From: Bacteroidales bacterium UBA6229
Lineage (GTDB): Bacteria > Bacteroidota > Bacteroidia > Bacteroidales > F082
Length of the DNA: 53,697 nucleotides
Reading direction: 5' to 3'
Assembly (NCBI GenBank): GCA_002440975.1
Contig: DJWN01000107.1
Span: 8,036 to 61,732, forward strand
Below the pieces are notes generated by a model. It had not been told where the DNA came from. It saw only the letters and a list, made by a program, of their open reading frames with translations, and made no database searches. Within the stretch, counting starts at the first letter, position 1; each line of letters begins with the position of its first letter. Shown here one piece after another: positions 10,001-18,539 of this stretch. Position numbers and translations under genes: made by a program.

Positions 10001-10113
10001 CCACCCTGCTTACACTCTTTGTGATACCTGCGATGTATGCCTATATTTCGGAACAACAAAAATCAGTGTCGAATGTGGGTGAGCTGAAAGATGATCAACA
10101 GACCAATAGCTAA
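7024..10113 (+). CDS. RND efflux pump, HAE1 family inner-membrane permease
   Basis: 1029 residues, the size of AcrB-type pumps. The N-terminus is SSISIRRPVLATVMSILIILFGLIGL with TM1, then two large periplasmic loops between TM1-2 and TM7-8. The proton-relay residues are present: GLVVDDAIVVIEN in TM4 (the Asp-Asp pair) and LIGLVSKNGILIVEFANQ in TM10 (the Lys). The FEESSSSLVFAFLLALVLIYLVLSAQFESF segment marks TM8-9. It exports hydrophobic compounds in exchange for protons. It lies between the adaptor and a TolC protein with almost no spacing, giving a complete tripartite system. The C-terminal tail is short and hydrophilic. Substrate range is not predictable from sequence. Confidence 0.95.
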   Translation: MSLSSISIRRPVLATVMSILIILFGLIGLVSLGVREYPSVDPPIITVSSNYVGANADVIESQITEPLEESINGIDGIRTITSVSRDGRSTITVEFDLSVDLEAAANDVRDRVSRALRNLPPDADPPIVSKADADATPIIFLNIKSEQRSLLELTEIAERTFKESLQTIPGVSAIQIWGEKRYSMRLWMDPIRLAAFDLSALDVRNALLRENLELPSGRIEGNTIELTVRTLSRLETPEEFNNLIIKEGEHGLVRFKDIGYAELAPLNERTILRRDGVPMVGNVIIPQPGSNHIDIADEFYRRVEKIQKDLPEDIELGIGFDNTDFIRDSIKEVEQTIYMAFVLVVLVIFFFLRDWRTTIIPVLVIPISLVGSFFIMYIANFSINVLTMLGLVLAIGLVVDDAIVVIENIYSKIEKGVKPLQAGIEGSAEIFFAIIATTIALATVFLPVIFLEGITGRLFREFGVVLAGSVIISSFVALTLTPMLSTKILKKREKHNWLYQATEPFFQKLNSLYANSLTAFLKVKWMAFVVIGLSALLIYGLGKNLPSELAPIEDRSGMRVVVTAPEGSTFEFMEDYVKEMIDALQEEVPEIYSLVTVTSPGFGASSSVNTAFARLKLVEPDKRERSQQQIANAVSARMSQLTAARSFVIQDQSIGTQRGGLPVQYVIQSNQIEKLRAILPEFMEKVNQSPVFQVADLNLKFNKPELQISINREKARTLGVSAQDIAQTMQFALSGTRFGYYIMNGKQYEVIGQLERSYRNQPLDLKTLYVKNNVGEMIQLSNLVEIVEETNPPQLFRYNRYVSATVSANPVDGKTIGDGIAEMDRIAAEVLDDTFSTSLAGASKDFEESSSSLVFAFLLALVLIYLVLSAQFESFRDPFIIMFTVPLALAGAVLTLWYFGKTLNIFSQIGIIMLIGLVSKNGILIVEFANQRKALGLNRLEAIHSAAVARFRPILMTSFSTILGAVPIALALGAGSESRVAMGTAIIGGLTFATLLTLFVIPAMYAYISEQQKSVSNVGELKDDQQTNS

Positions 10114-10137
10114 TTGAATAATTTAAAGACAAATGCC

Positions 10138-11445
10138 ATGTTGCGCTCCGTCATAGTTTTAGTTTTGATTTTAGTTTCGACACCTCTTTTGCAAGCTCAA
10201 ACGCTGCTTACAGAAGCAGATGCTGTGCGTATTGGTCTCGAAAATAATTATGCTATCCGCTTGCAAAGATCAAATCTTCAAATAGCCGAAAATAACAACA
10301 CCCTTGGTAATGCCGGATTTCTTCCGGATATCAATGTTAATGCGGGTCAAAATTATAGTGTAACGGATTCAAAACAAGAGTTCTTGACAGGCCAGATCAA
10401 TGACCAGAAAGGAGCAAAAGCTGATGCCTTTTCAGCTGCTGCCGAGCTTAACTGGACACTTTTTGATGGTCTTCAGATGTTTACACGGGCTGATATTTTG
10501 GCATCGCTGGAGCAGCAAAGCGAGCTTGAGCTTTTGCTCACCGTTGAGAATAATATTTTTGATGTCCTTTCGACCTATTATAGCCTGGTACAACTGGAAA
10601 AACAAAAAGAGGTAATTTTAAAAACACTGGAAGTTGATCAGGAAAGGGTGATGCTGGCATCAGAAATGCTTGATATTGGTGCCGGGTCGCGATTGGAACT
10701 GCTTCAGGCTGAGGTAGATCGTAATGCCGATAGTGCACTTCTGCTCGAAATCCATAATGATTTGATTCAGCTTAAAACAAGTCTCAACAATCTGTTGGGC
10801 AGGGTGCCCGAAACTGAATTTATCGTGAGCGACAGCTTTGCCATCAACCCTGCACTTTCGAAAGAAATGCTGGAAGAAAAGATGGTTGCCCGAAATACTG
10901 CTCTCAGGCTGAGTAGCCAGCATATTTATCTGGCCGAGTTGAGCCTGAAAGAAATCAAAAGACGCAAGGCTCCCAGCCTGGATTTTAATCTTGGATATGC
11001 CTATAATGATCAAAATGCTGAAGCCGGATTTCTCAAAACAAGTCAAACCAAGGGTTTAACTTACGGATTGAGTGCCAGGATGAATCTTTTTGATGGGTTA
11101 AACCTCAGGAGAGAAACACAAAACGCCAAAATAATGCTCGAAAGTAGCAGGTTAAATCTGGAAGCCATCGTAAACGAGATGAAAACTACTCTGCATCAGC
11201 AGTTTGAAAGTTATCGCAACAAGCTTCAACTTTTGAATATGGAAACGCACAATGTGCTGGTGGCCCGCGAAAATCTGATCATTGCAACCGAACGTTTTAG
11301 ACTCGGTGATTTGTCAGGGCTTGAATTCAGAGAAGCTCAACGAAATTTTATCTCAGCCGAAAGCCGGTTGCTTAGTGCCCGGTTGCAGGTAAAACTAAGC
11401 GAAACCAGCCTGATGCAACTGGCCGGTGATTTGGTAATCAACTAA
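10138..11445 (+). CDS. TolC-family outer-membrane efflux protein
   Basis: 435 residues from ATG 10138, chosen because MLRSVIVLVLILVSTPLLQAQ is then a clean signal peptide. A TTG directly after the pump stop (10114) would add eight residues. The two repeated helical-hairpin/strand units of TolC are visible: first LTEADAVRIGLENNYAIRLQ...LLTVENNIFDVLSTYYSLVQLEK, second ...LGDLSGLEFREAQRNFISAESRLLSARLQVKLSETSLMQLAGDL. It forms the trimeric outer-membrane duct for the pump encoded just upstream. It closes the operon; no clear rho-independent terminator was found in the next 286 bp. Confidence 0.93.
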   Translation: MLRSVIVLVLILVSTPLLQAQTLLTEADAVRIGLENNYAIRLQRSNLQIAENNNTLGNAGFLPDINVNAGQNYSVTDSKQEFLTGQINDQKGAKADAFSAAAELNWTLFDGLQMFTRADILASLEQQSELELLLTVENNIFDVLSTYYSLVQLEKQKEVILKTLEVDQERVMLASEMLDIGAGSRLELLQAEVDRNADSALLLEIHNDLIQLKTSLNNLLGRVPETEFIVSDSFAINPALSKEMLEEKMVARNTALRLSSQHIYLAELSLKEIKRRKAPSLDFNLGYAYNDQNAEAGFLKTSQTKGLTYGLSARMNLFDGLNLRRETQNAKIMLESSRLNLEAIVNEMKTTLHQQFESYRNKLQLLNMETHNVLVARENLIIATERFRLGDLSGLEFREAQRNFISAESRLLSARLQVKLSETSLMQLAGDLVIN

Positions 11446-11731
11446 AAAACCAGTACCTAAAATCCTGTTCCGGCTTATTTTCCGATAGATTGTTGTCTTT
11501 TAATTGCGAAACAATTAATTTTACGGCCATAACTCTTGTCAGAAGCAACTGCAAAAGGTGGTTACTCATGAGATTTACTTAGTAGGCACTCCAAACAACA
11601 ATCCATATGTCAACTACTCCCCGGAAAGATTTGAATTTAGTTATATATTTAGATTTTAGTAATTTGTAAAATATTTCTCCTGGCTTAAAACCACCAATCA
11701 AATATAGTTCAACAAAACAAGTTATATAATT

Positions 11732-14620
11732 ATGTCAACGCATTCTTTTCCCAATACCGCTCTCCTTGATAAGCTCAGGCACTGGGTTCTGATAAGCGAT
11801 GTTAACTTTAAACTGCGTTATGCCAATGTTTCGGCATCAGAGGCATTCGGAATTGATACAAGCAACTTTGAAGCTTACGAACTGGATAATAAAATTGCAA
11901 TTATCGGGGAGGAAAGTCCGGACGATGGTGTAATGAGCCTATTACTCAGGAATAATGATGAAGAGTGGAAGTTTAGGGCATCCATGATTAAAGTTGAAAA
12001 TGCCAATTATTGGTTGATAGAGCAGGCCGAGCAAAACCTGAGCAAACAGGAAAAGTTAATGTCAAAAAATTTGCGCGAAAGCGAAGCGCGATTCAGGGCG
12101 GTGATAGAGCAAAGCGATGAAGGGCTGATTCTGTTTAATGAAGAGGGTAAAATCACCCTTTGGAACAAAGGTGAAGAAACAATCACAGGCTACAAAGCTG
12201 ATGAAATGATTGGCCAGTACATTTGGGATGTAATGTATTTGCTTAGTTCGGATGAAAGCAAAAACAAATCGACCAAAGGTGTCGCCACCATTCGCAAAAA
12301 AATAATCAATCTGCTCCAACGCAAAGACATCAGCTGGATTCATGAGCTTAAGACGCGTATCATCACTAAGCCAAACGGGCAGGAACGCATCATTCAAACA
12401 ACACTTTTTCCAGTTGTTCTGGAAGGTAATTATATGTTTGGCAGCATTAACCGGGATATTACCGGACAGCGTCGTTCGGCTATAAAGCTTCGCGAAACCA
12501 CCTTGCGACTGAAAGCTGTGATTAAAGCCATGCCCGACCTGATGTACATCATTGATATATCCGGAATACTTATTGATTCCTTTCAGCAGGAAAAACCCTC
12601 TTTTGCCCACAATGATTTTGAAAAAGGGAAGCATATCAACAGTATGTTTGACGCTCATACAAGCTCAAAAATACTGTTGGCACTCAAGAGAGCCAACAGC
12701 AGCAAACAAACACAGGTTTTTGATTTGATGATTTCCATATCTAATCAAAAACTTACTTATGAAGCTCGGATATCACCCATGAACAGCAGCAGTGGTTTGC
12801 TTATGCTGCGCGAGATAACTAATATTCGCCAGTTAGAGAATACCCTTTTAATGAATAACCGCTTGCTGCAAATTCTGACCCATCTGGCAACCCGTTTCAT
12901 CAATCTGCCTGTTTCACAAACCGATGATGCGATAAACGATGCTTTGAAACAAATTGGTTTATTTGCCGGTGTTGATCGTGTTTATATTTTTGATTATGTG
13001 TGGGAAGAAGAATACATGACCAATACCTATGAGTGGTGTTCGGAAGGTATCTCTCCCGAAATTGATAATCTGAAAAGAGTTCCAAACCATCTGGTTCCGG
13101 ATTGGGTAAACTTTCATAAAAAAGGAGAATTAACAACTGTTGACCGACTGGAACAACTTGGCAGCGACAGCGAGTTGTATAAGCTTCTGGAACCTCAGGG
13201 AATAAAATCTCTGATCACCATTCCATTGATGGAAGGACAAAAATGCCTGGGTTACGTGGGTTTTGATGCAGTGAAGCAATACAAATCGTTTACTGACAGC
13301 GAATTGGCACTGCTCCAAATCTTTGCCGAACTGCTTACCAACCTCAAGATAAAGCAACGAACAGAGCAGCTCTTAAAAAGCAACCATCAAATCCTCGAAA
13401 AGCAAAACCAGCAGTTGAGCAGCCTCAACAATAAGCTCAAACATCAAAACGAAGAAATACTCGAAAAAAATGCTGCGCTGGCTCATGAACGCGAAAAAGC
13501 AGAGGCGAGCGACCGGTTGAAAACAGCATTTTTAAATAATATTTCACACGAAATTCGTACCCCCCTCAATGGCATTGTTGGTTTCTCGCAATTGCTTTCT
13601 GACCCTGAGCTTAACATGGACGATCGCCTCGACTTTATTGAAGCACTCGGAACAAGCGTCGAAAGGCTCACGGATACCTTTAACGATATCATGGATGTTT
13701 CATTACTTATGTCGGGCAATATGCCTTTTAATGTAGAAACCATTCACCTTACTTCTTTGCTGAATGAAATCTATAAAAAGCATCTTCCTTTGGCCAGAAT
13801 TAAAGGCATTGAACTGAAAATGCTGATTGCTGATCCCTACCTCAAAACACAAATGGATTCCGATCGGGGGTATATCTATAAGATATTTAACGAGCTGGTA
13901 ACCAATGCTATAAAATACACCGAAAGTGGCTTTATCCATATGGGCTTCGAAACGCAAAATGATGAACTGGTTCTTTTTGTTCGCGATAGCGGAAAAGGGA
14001 TCAGCCAGGAAGCCCTGCCCGAGATATACAAACCTTTTATACAGGAAGACTTTTCCAGCACACGTAATCAGGAAGGTGCCGGTTTGGGTCTTACCATCGT
14101 AAAAGGGCTCGTGCATCTGTTGAAAGGGCGCATCAAAATAGATTCTGTCATTGGCCAAGGAACCACATTTTTTATTCATATCCCCTTAAAATCTGCCCTT
14201 AACATGGAAATTTTTAAACCCGTTGAAAAACCGCTTCAAACTGAGAAAAATCAGGAATGGCCTACATTGCTGGTAGCAGAAGATGAAGACCTGAATATCT
14301 TGTACACCAAACGTATTTTTAAATCGAAACCCTTTAACGTGCTCTATGCCCGAAACGGAAGCGAAGCAGTGGATCTTGTTAAAGAGAATGATAATATTGA
14401 TTTGGTGTTGATGGATATTAAAATGCCTGTAATGGATGGACTGGAAGCTACCAAACAAATTAAGGTGCTCAATCCTGATCTCAAAATTATTGCCGTTACA
14501 GCCTATGCCGCTAACGACGACCGCTTTATGTGTTTGAATGCCGGTTGTGACGATTATATCACCAAACCTTTTAAGCCTGCCGAACTGTTTGAAATGATAC
14601 AGAACTGGCTTTCGAAATAA
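11732..14620 (+). CDS. Hybrid sensor histidine kinase (PAS-PAS-PAS-GAF-HisKA-HATPase-REC)
   Basis: 962 residues with no membrane segment, so cytoplasmic. A degenerate N-terminal PAS (about 8-105) is followed by PAS 2 (ARFRAVIEQSDEGLILFNEEGKITLWN, about 118-245) and PAS 3 (about 255-370). A GAF domain (about 385-545), a coiled coil (about 545-595) and HisKA with His606 in NNISHEIRTPLNGIVGF come next. The HATPase has the N box NELVTNAIKYTES, G1 DSGKGIS and G2 GAGLGLTIVKGL. The C-terminal receiver (about 845-960) carries Asp895 in LMDIKMPVMDG. It would autophosphorylate and pass phosphate to its own receiver. The signal is unknown. A second PAS kinase starts 14 bp downstream, so the two are co-transcribed and may form one relay. 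Confidence 0.92.
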   Translation: MSTHSFPNTALLDKLRHWVLISDVNFKLRYANVSASEAFGIDTSNFEAYELDNKIAIIGEESPDDGVMSLLLRNNDEEWKFRASMIKVENANYWLIEQAEQNLSKQEKLMSKNLRESEARFRAVIEQSDEGLILFNEEGKITLWNKGEETITGYKADEMIGQYIWDVMYLLSSDESKNKSTKGVATIRKKIINLLQRKDISWIHELKTRIITKPNGQERIIQTTLFPVVLEGNYMFGSINRDITGQRRSAIKLRETTLRLKAVIKAMPDLMYIIDISGILIDSFQQEKPSFAHNDFEKGKHINSMFDAHTSSKILLALKRANSSKQTQVFDLMISISNQKLTYEARISPMNSSSGLLMLREITNIRQLENTLLMNNRLLQILTHLATRFINLPVSQTDDAINDALKQIGLFAGVDRVYIFDYVWEEEYMTNTYEWCSEGISPEIDNLKRVPNHLVPDWVNFHKKGELTTVDRLEQLGSDSELYKLLEPQGIKSLITIPLMEGQKCLGYVGFDAVKQYKSFTDSELALLQIFAELLTNLKIKQRTEQLLKSNHQILEKQNQQLSSLNNKLKHQNEEILEKNAALAHEREKAEASDRLKTAFLNNISHEIRTPLNGIVGFSQLLSDPELNMDDRLDFIEALGTSVERLTDTFNDIMDVSLLMSGNMPFNVETIHLTSLLNEIYKKHLPLARIKGIELKMLIADPYLKTQMDSDRGYIYKIFNELVTNAIKYTESGFIHMGFETQNDELVLFVRDSGKGISQEALPEIYKPFIQEDFSSTRNQEGAGLGLTIVKGLVHLLKGRIKIDSVIGQGTTFFIHIPLKSALNMEIFKPVEKPLQTEKNQEWPTLLVAEDEDLNILYTKRIFKSKPFNVLYARNGSEAVDLVKENDNIDLVLMDIKMPVMDGLEATKQIKVLNPDLKIIAVTAYAANDDRFMCLNAGCDDYITKPFKPAELFEMIQNWLSK

Positions 14621-14634
14621 AGCTGCTAAAACCG

Positions 14635-17361
14635 ATGAATTTACCTTATCAATCAGTGCTTCATGACTTGCCAGAGCCAGTAATCGTTTGCAATAATATT
14701 GGTTTGATTTGCTTTGCAAATCATGCTGCTGTTGAGGTTTTTGGTGAACTGAAGGAGTTGTCGATAATGAAAATTCTTCCTTCTTTCACTGAAATGGAGG
14801 CAATAAAGCAGGGTTTTACTGATAAAAAAGAAATTATTTTTGAAACCCGGCTGAAAAATCGCACAGTAAGGATAAACTGGAAAATCAGCATACTCGAGCA
14901 GGATGAACAACAGTCGTTTATCTTATTAATGCCAAAAATACCAGTGCATTTTGCAAAAGGACATAGAAATGAGGAGAATGGAATGTTAACTTCAGGGCTT
15001 CCGCTTTCCGAAAACGAGAAAGAAACCTTACTCAAACAGCTATTCTCTCAGGCACCTATTGGCATCACGATTATAAACTCTGCCACAAAGCGTTTTGCCG
15101 ATTGTAATCCAATGTTGAGTAAAATGCTGGGGTATAGCAAAACAGAATTACAACAGCTCACTTATCTTGATATAACACCAAAGCACTACCATCAACTTGA
15201 TCGAATCCAAACAGAGGCACTTTATATTTCCGGTTCTTTTGGCCCTTACGAAAAGGAGTATTTTCATAAGGAGGGACACACGGTTACCGTGATTATTCGT
15301 GGTGAAAGTTTTTTCAAAGACAATGGAGAGCGCATGATTTGGCTTTATATTCAGGATATTAGCCAGCAAAAAGTTCAGGAAAAACAGCTGAAAGACAGTT
15401 TGAACAGCGTAAAAATCCTATTCGATCAAGCCCCCGAAGCTTATATACTTACCGATATCAAAGGACGTTTGATTGATGCCAACACTGCTTCTGAAAGACT
15501 TTTTGGGTTGAACAAATCAGATTATGTAGGTAAAAACCTGCTGCACCTTAAGCAGCTGCCTTTGAGCGAAATCCCAAAAATAGCCAGTGTGTTGGCACAA
15601 CATGCCATGGGAAAATCGAGCAAGCCTTACGAATTGCTGGTGCAAAAAGATGAAATCAACCTGATCATCCTTCAGGTGCAAACCTATAACGTTAGAATCA
15701 GCGAAAAACCACGACTGCTTACCATTGCTCACGAAGTTACTGACCAAAGGAAATACGAAAGACAAATTATCAACGAGAAAAATAAGGCACAGCAATACCT
15801 CGATATTGCAGGATCAGTGATTATCGGTATAAAACCTGATCATACCATCAGCCTGATCAACCAGGCCGGATGCAGGCTGGTTGATTTCGAAAAACCTGAA
15901 TTGACAGGTCAAAAATGGTATAAGTTTTTAAAGAATGGGAAGGAAACGAAGGAAATAGAATCATTTCTGGATAAATGCTTTAGCAATAATAAAGTGCCGG
16001 AAGAAACCCTGGAAACCAAACTTATTACCCTTAACGGAAACATCTATTATTTCATCTGGAAGAACAACCTGATATATAATGACAACGGCCGGATTGAAAT
16101 CTTGCTGTTTTCGGGAATTGATATTACTGAGCAAAAAAGAGTTCAACTTCTTCTGGAAGAAAAAGAAACCAGATCGGCACACTTCAACCAGCTTTCGCAA
16201 CAGGCCTTACAGCCCACCACCAACAAGCAATACTGGATACAACTGGCCGAAAGTTTCAGGCAGCTCATGCATGCCGATGAGTGCTATATAACCGCCTGGG
16301 ACGAAAAGAATAACACTGCTATACCGGTGGCATCACATGCAACCATGTATGATTATTTTACTAAGCTGGAGCCGGTTGAAAAAGAAAACACCTTTACTCA
16401 AATCGTTCTCGAAAATAAAAGTCCGTTAGTAATTAATGATCCAAAGCAACACTATCCCCGAAAATTGACAGCTTTCAGTCAGTTCAAAACCAAAACCCTG
16501 CTCGGAATTCCGATGATTGTTGAAGATCAAAAACTTGGAGCCATACTGGTAGGATATGTCCGGAAACAACAGTTGGAACGCGATAAAATTAAATGGGGAA
16601 CCTTTGCTGCTAATTACCTGGCACTAACTTTCCATAAAACCAAACTTATCCTGGAACTTCAAAAATCTAATGCTGCCAAAGACAGGCTGTTCTCCGTGAT
16701 ATCGCACGACCTGAAAAGTCCGATAGCAGGCCTTAAAAATCTTACGGAAATGCTGCTCAAGGATTTGCCGGTTACAAATATGGATGATCACAAAAATATG
16801 ATGCAAACCCTGTACGAAACAGTGGTTGGACTGGAATTGCTGATTGATCAGATGCTCAATTGGAACAGGCTCGAACGGGGCATGTTTCCACTCAATGTTG
16901 AAACAATTAATATGAATGATTTGGTTAGTGAAATTTGTAAACAGCTCAAACCGGAAGCAGCGATCAAAAACATCAATATTATTACAGAAATTCCAGAGAA
17001 TATTCAGCTTGAGGCTGATCCCAGGATGATTCAGTCAGTGCTGCGGAATATTTGCCATAATGCCATCAAGTTTTCTTATCCTGATCAAAATATTACCGTT
17101 AAAGTGATAAGTAGTACTGATTATCTGGTAATTAGCATTAAGGACAGGGGAGTAGGAATGACACCTGAAACTGTCCGGAATCTTTTTCAACCGGATAGTT
17201 CAAAATCGGAAACCGGAACCTCCGGCGAAAAGGGAACAGGACTGGGTTTGTTGATCGTTAATGAATTTGTAAAGCTTCATCATGGAACAATTCAGGTTGA
17301 AAGCAAGCCCGCTAAAGGAAGTTTGTTTGTTATCACTTTACCACAACCAATACAAGCATAG
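14635..17361 (+). CDS. Multi-PAS/GAF sensor histidine kinase
   Basis: 908 residues, soluble. Successive PAS units begin near residues 10, 130 (LFSQAPIGITIINSATKRFADCNPMLSKMLGY), 262 (LFDQAPEAYILTDIKGRLIDAN) and 385 (YLDIAGSVIIGIKPDHTISLINQAG). Then come a GAF domain (about 515-665) and HisKA with His691 in FSVISHDLKSPIAGLKN. The HATPase has IQSVLRNICHNAIKFS, KDRGVGMTP and GTGLGLLIVNEFV. There is no receiver, so its phosphate must go elsewhere, plausibly to the receiver of the hybrid kinase encoded 14 bp upstream or to a distant regulator. No dedicated response regulator lies beside the pair. The stop TAG at 17359-17361 is within a large inverted repeat shared with the convergent gene. Confidence 0.92.
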   Translation: MNLPYQSVLHDLPEPVIVCNNIGLICFANHAAVEVFGELKELSIMKILPSFTEMEAIKQGFTDKKEIIFETRLKNRTVRINWKISILEQDEQQSFILLMPKIPVHFAKGHRNEENGMLTSGLPLSENEKETLLKQLFSQAPIGITIINSATKRFADCNPMLSKMLGYSKTELQQLTYLDITPKHYHQLDRIQTEALYISGSFGPYEKEYFHKEGHTVTVIIRGESFFKDNGERMIWLYIQDISQQKVQEKQLKDSLNSVKILFDQAPEAYILTDIKGRLIDANTASERLFGLNKSDYVGKNLLHLKQLPLSEIPKIASVLAQHAMGKSSKPYELLVQKDEINLIILQVQTYNVRISEKPRLLTIAHEVTDQRKYERQIINEKNKAQQYLDIAGSVIIGIKPDHTISLINQAGCRLVDFEKPELTGQKWYKFLKNGKETKEIESFLDKCFSNNKVPEETLETKLITLNGNIYYFIWKNNLIYNDNGRIEILLFSGIDITEQKRVQLLLEEKETRSAHFNQLSQQALQPTTNKQYWIQLAESFRQLMHADECYITAWDEKNNTAIPVASHATMYDYFTKLEPVEKENTFTQIVLENKSPLVINDPKQHYPRKLTAFSQFKTKTLLGIPMIVEDQKLGAILVGYVRKQQLERDKIKWGTFAANYLALTFHKTKLILELQKSNAAKDRLFSVISHDLKSPIAGLKNLTEMLLKDLPVTNMDDHKNMMQTLYETVVGLELLIDQMLNWNRLERGMFPLNVETINMNDLVSEICKQLKPEAAIKNINIITEIPENIQLEADPRMIQSVLRNICHNAIKFSYPDQNITVKVISSTDYLVISIKDRGVGMTPETVRNLFQPDSSKSETGTSGEKGTGLGLLIVNEFVKLHHGTIQVESKPAKGSLFVITLPQPIQA

Positions 17362-17392
17362 CAGAGTAATACATAAAAGTGACTGCTATGCT
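17355..17392. terminator. Large inverted repeat between convergent genes (possible bidirectional terminator)
   Basis: AGCATAGCAG (17355-17364) and CTGCTATGCT (17383-17392) form a perfect 10-bp stem with an 18-nt loop. It overlaps the stop codons of both the plus-strand kinase and the minus-strand CPBP gene. Neither side has a strong T-run, so termination is likely but unproven. Confidence 0.5.
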
Positions 17393-18163
17393 AAACTTTA
17401 ACCAGTAATGTATTTTTATTGATTTCCCATTTTTGTCCTTTCTTAAATTTGTATCGGAATGTAAAGAATATTACTAAGACTATGGTCATTACCCTGAACA
17501 CGTTAGACCAAACTCCGCCCAAAGCATTATCACCGGCTTCAAAAAGCATCCAGCTCAGGTTCATCAGTGTGTGAAGCCAGGCAATAAACCAGAAGTTGAA
17601 TTTCCATTCGGCCTACAGCCAGGTAAAAAAGCCCGCACCCAAAATTGTGGTGATAAAAATGCCTGTCATAACACCAATATCACTGCTTTGATACAAATGA
17701 AGTGACCCAAAAATAATGGCTCCAAGTAAAACAGATGGGATAAACCCCAGGCGCGTGTAGCGAAACAATAGCCCAAAGAAAAACGCCCTGAAATACATTT
17801 CTTCAAAAAATCCGGCAAAGACAGCTCCAAACATGATCTGCCGCCAGCTCAAATCCTGATTAAAATCAAACACGATTGCGTAGCCAACGAACATCGGTAG
17901 GGTAAACAATAGTGCCCACCCGAAACCTTTCATCAAGGATTGCGACATGCCAAGGTTTCCAACGACTGCCTCCCGAACAACACAATCACAGTAATAAAAA
18001 GTGGCAAACCAACCAACAGATAAGCCACGAAATAAGCCAAAACAGCAGCTGTATAAGCCTGTAGGAAATGGTACAGTTCAGCAAAATAAAGCTTGTTGAT
18101 GAGTGTATAAATGGCAAAAGCCAGCGGCACTAGCCAGATGACAAATTTGGAAGAAAGCTTCAT
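17391..18163 (-). pseudogene. CPBP-family intramembrane metalloprotease, frameshifted and with a nonsense codon
   Basis: Start ATG at 18163 (MKLSSKFVIWLVPLAF). All three CPBP/Abi motifs are found across the lesions: EEMYFR, FGSLH in GAIIFGSLHLYQ, and HTLMN in IAWLHTLMNLSWMLF. A one-base frameshift near 17945-17960 breaks the chain after VLFGRQSLETL; one more G in the TTGGCATG region would rejoin MSQSLMKGF. A TAG at 17613-17615 interrupts FFTWL-stop-AEWKFNFW. The downstream frame is open to TAG 17391-17393. Restored length is about 257 residues with several membrane segments. Family members are membrane proteases or prenyl-protein-processing enzymes. It is divergent from the SMR gene and shares its promoter region. 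Two independent lesions favour real decay over a single error. Confidence 0.8.
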
Positions 18164-18172
18164 CGAAAATTG

Positions 18173-18198
18173 TTTTGGCCAAAAATAAGCTAATTTTG
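18173..18198. promoter_or_regulatory. Overlapping divergent promoters with a 12-bp palindrome
   Basis: On the plus strand TAATTTTG (18191-18198), with TTG at 18170-18172, serves the SMR gene. On the minus strand TATTTTTG (18180-18187) serves the CPBP gene. The perfect palindrome TTTTGGCCAAAA (18173-18184) overlaps both and is a candidate repressor site. The 43-bp gap leaves no room for a riboswitch. Confidence 0.5.
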
Positions 18199-18206
18199 CG
18201 ACCATT

Positions 18207-18539
18207 ATGTCCTGGATCATACTCATTATCGCCGGCCTGTTTGAGGTAGCTTTTGCAGCTTCGCTTTCCAAAGCGCGAACCGCTGAAGCACCAGCATCCT
18301 ATTGGTGGTTTACTGCTTTTTTGATCAGCCTGAGCCTGAGCATGTGGTTGCTCTACAGAGCCACGCATCACATCCCGATGGGCACAGCTTATGGCGTTTG
18401 GACTGGTATTGGGGCTGTGGGAACAGTTTTGATCGGAATCATTTTCTTTCAGGAAGCGGTAAATTTTTGGCGATTGTTTTTCATCAGCACCTTAATTGTT
18501 AGTATCGTAGGATTGAAGGTTGTCTCTTCGGGAAATTAA
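18207..18539 (+). CDS. Small multidrug resistance (SMR) transporter, Gdx/SugE-like
   Basis: 110 residues, four membrane helices, the normal size for an SMR protein working as an antiparallel dimer. The essential membrane Glu is Glu13 in MSWIILIIAGLFEV. The motif GTAYGVWTGIGAVGTVLIGIIFFQE (about 64-88) is that of the SugE/Gdx branch, which exports guanidinium or small quaternary cations, rather than the EmrE drug branch. The start is close to its -7 box, leaving almost no 5' UTR, so no guanidine riboswitch is present. The stop overlaps by 4 bp the end of the convergent DUF4143 ATPase. Confidence 0.88.
   Translation: MSWIILIIAGLFEVAFAASLSKARTAEAPASYWWFTAFLISLSLSMWLLYRATHHIPMGTAYGVWTGIGAVGTVLIGIIFFQEAVNFWRLFFISTLIVSIVGLKVVSSGN

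Noticed and set aside
11446..11731. Promoter or small RNA in the 286-bp gap before the hybrid kinase
   Set aside because: No exact TAnnTTTG box (only TAATTTG, one base short), no strong hairpin and no ORF with support were found; the promoter of the kinase pair was not located.
18164..18206. Guanidine (ykkC-type) riboswitch before the SMR gene
   Set aside because: Only 43 bp separate the divergent genes and the -7 box is 8 bp from the start codon; there is no space for an aptamer.
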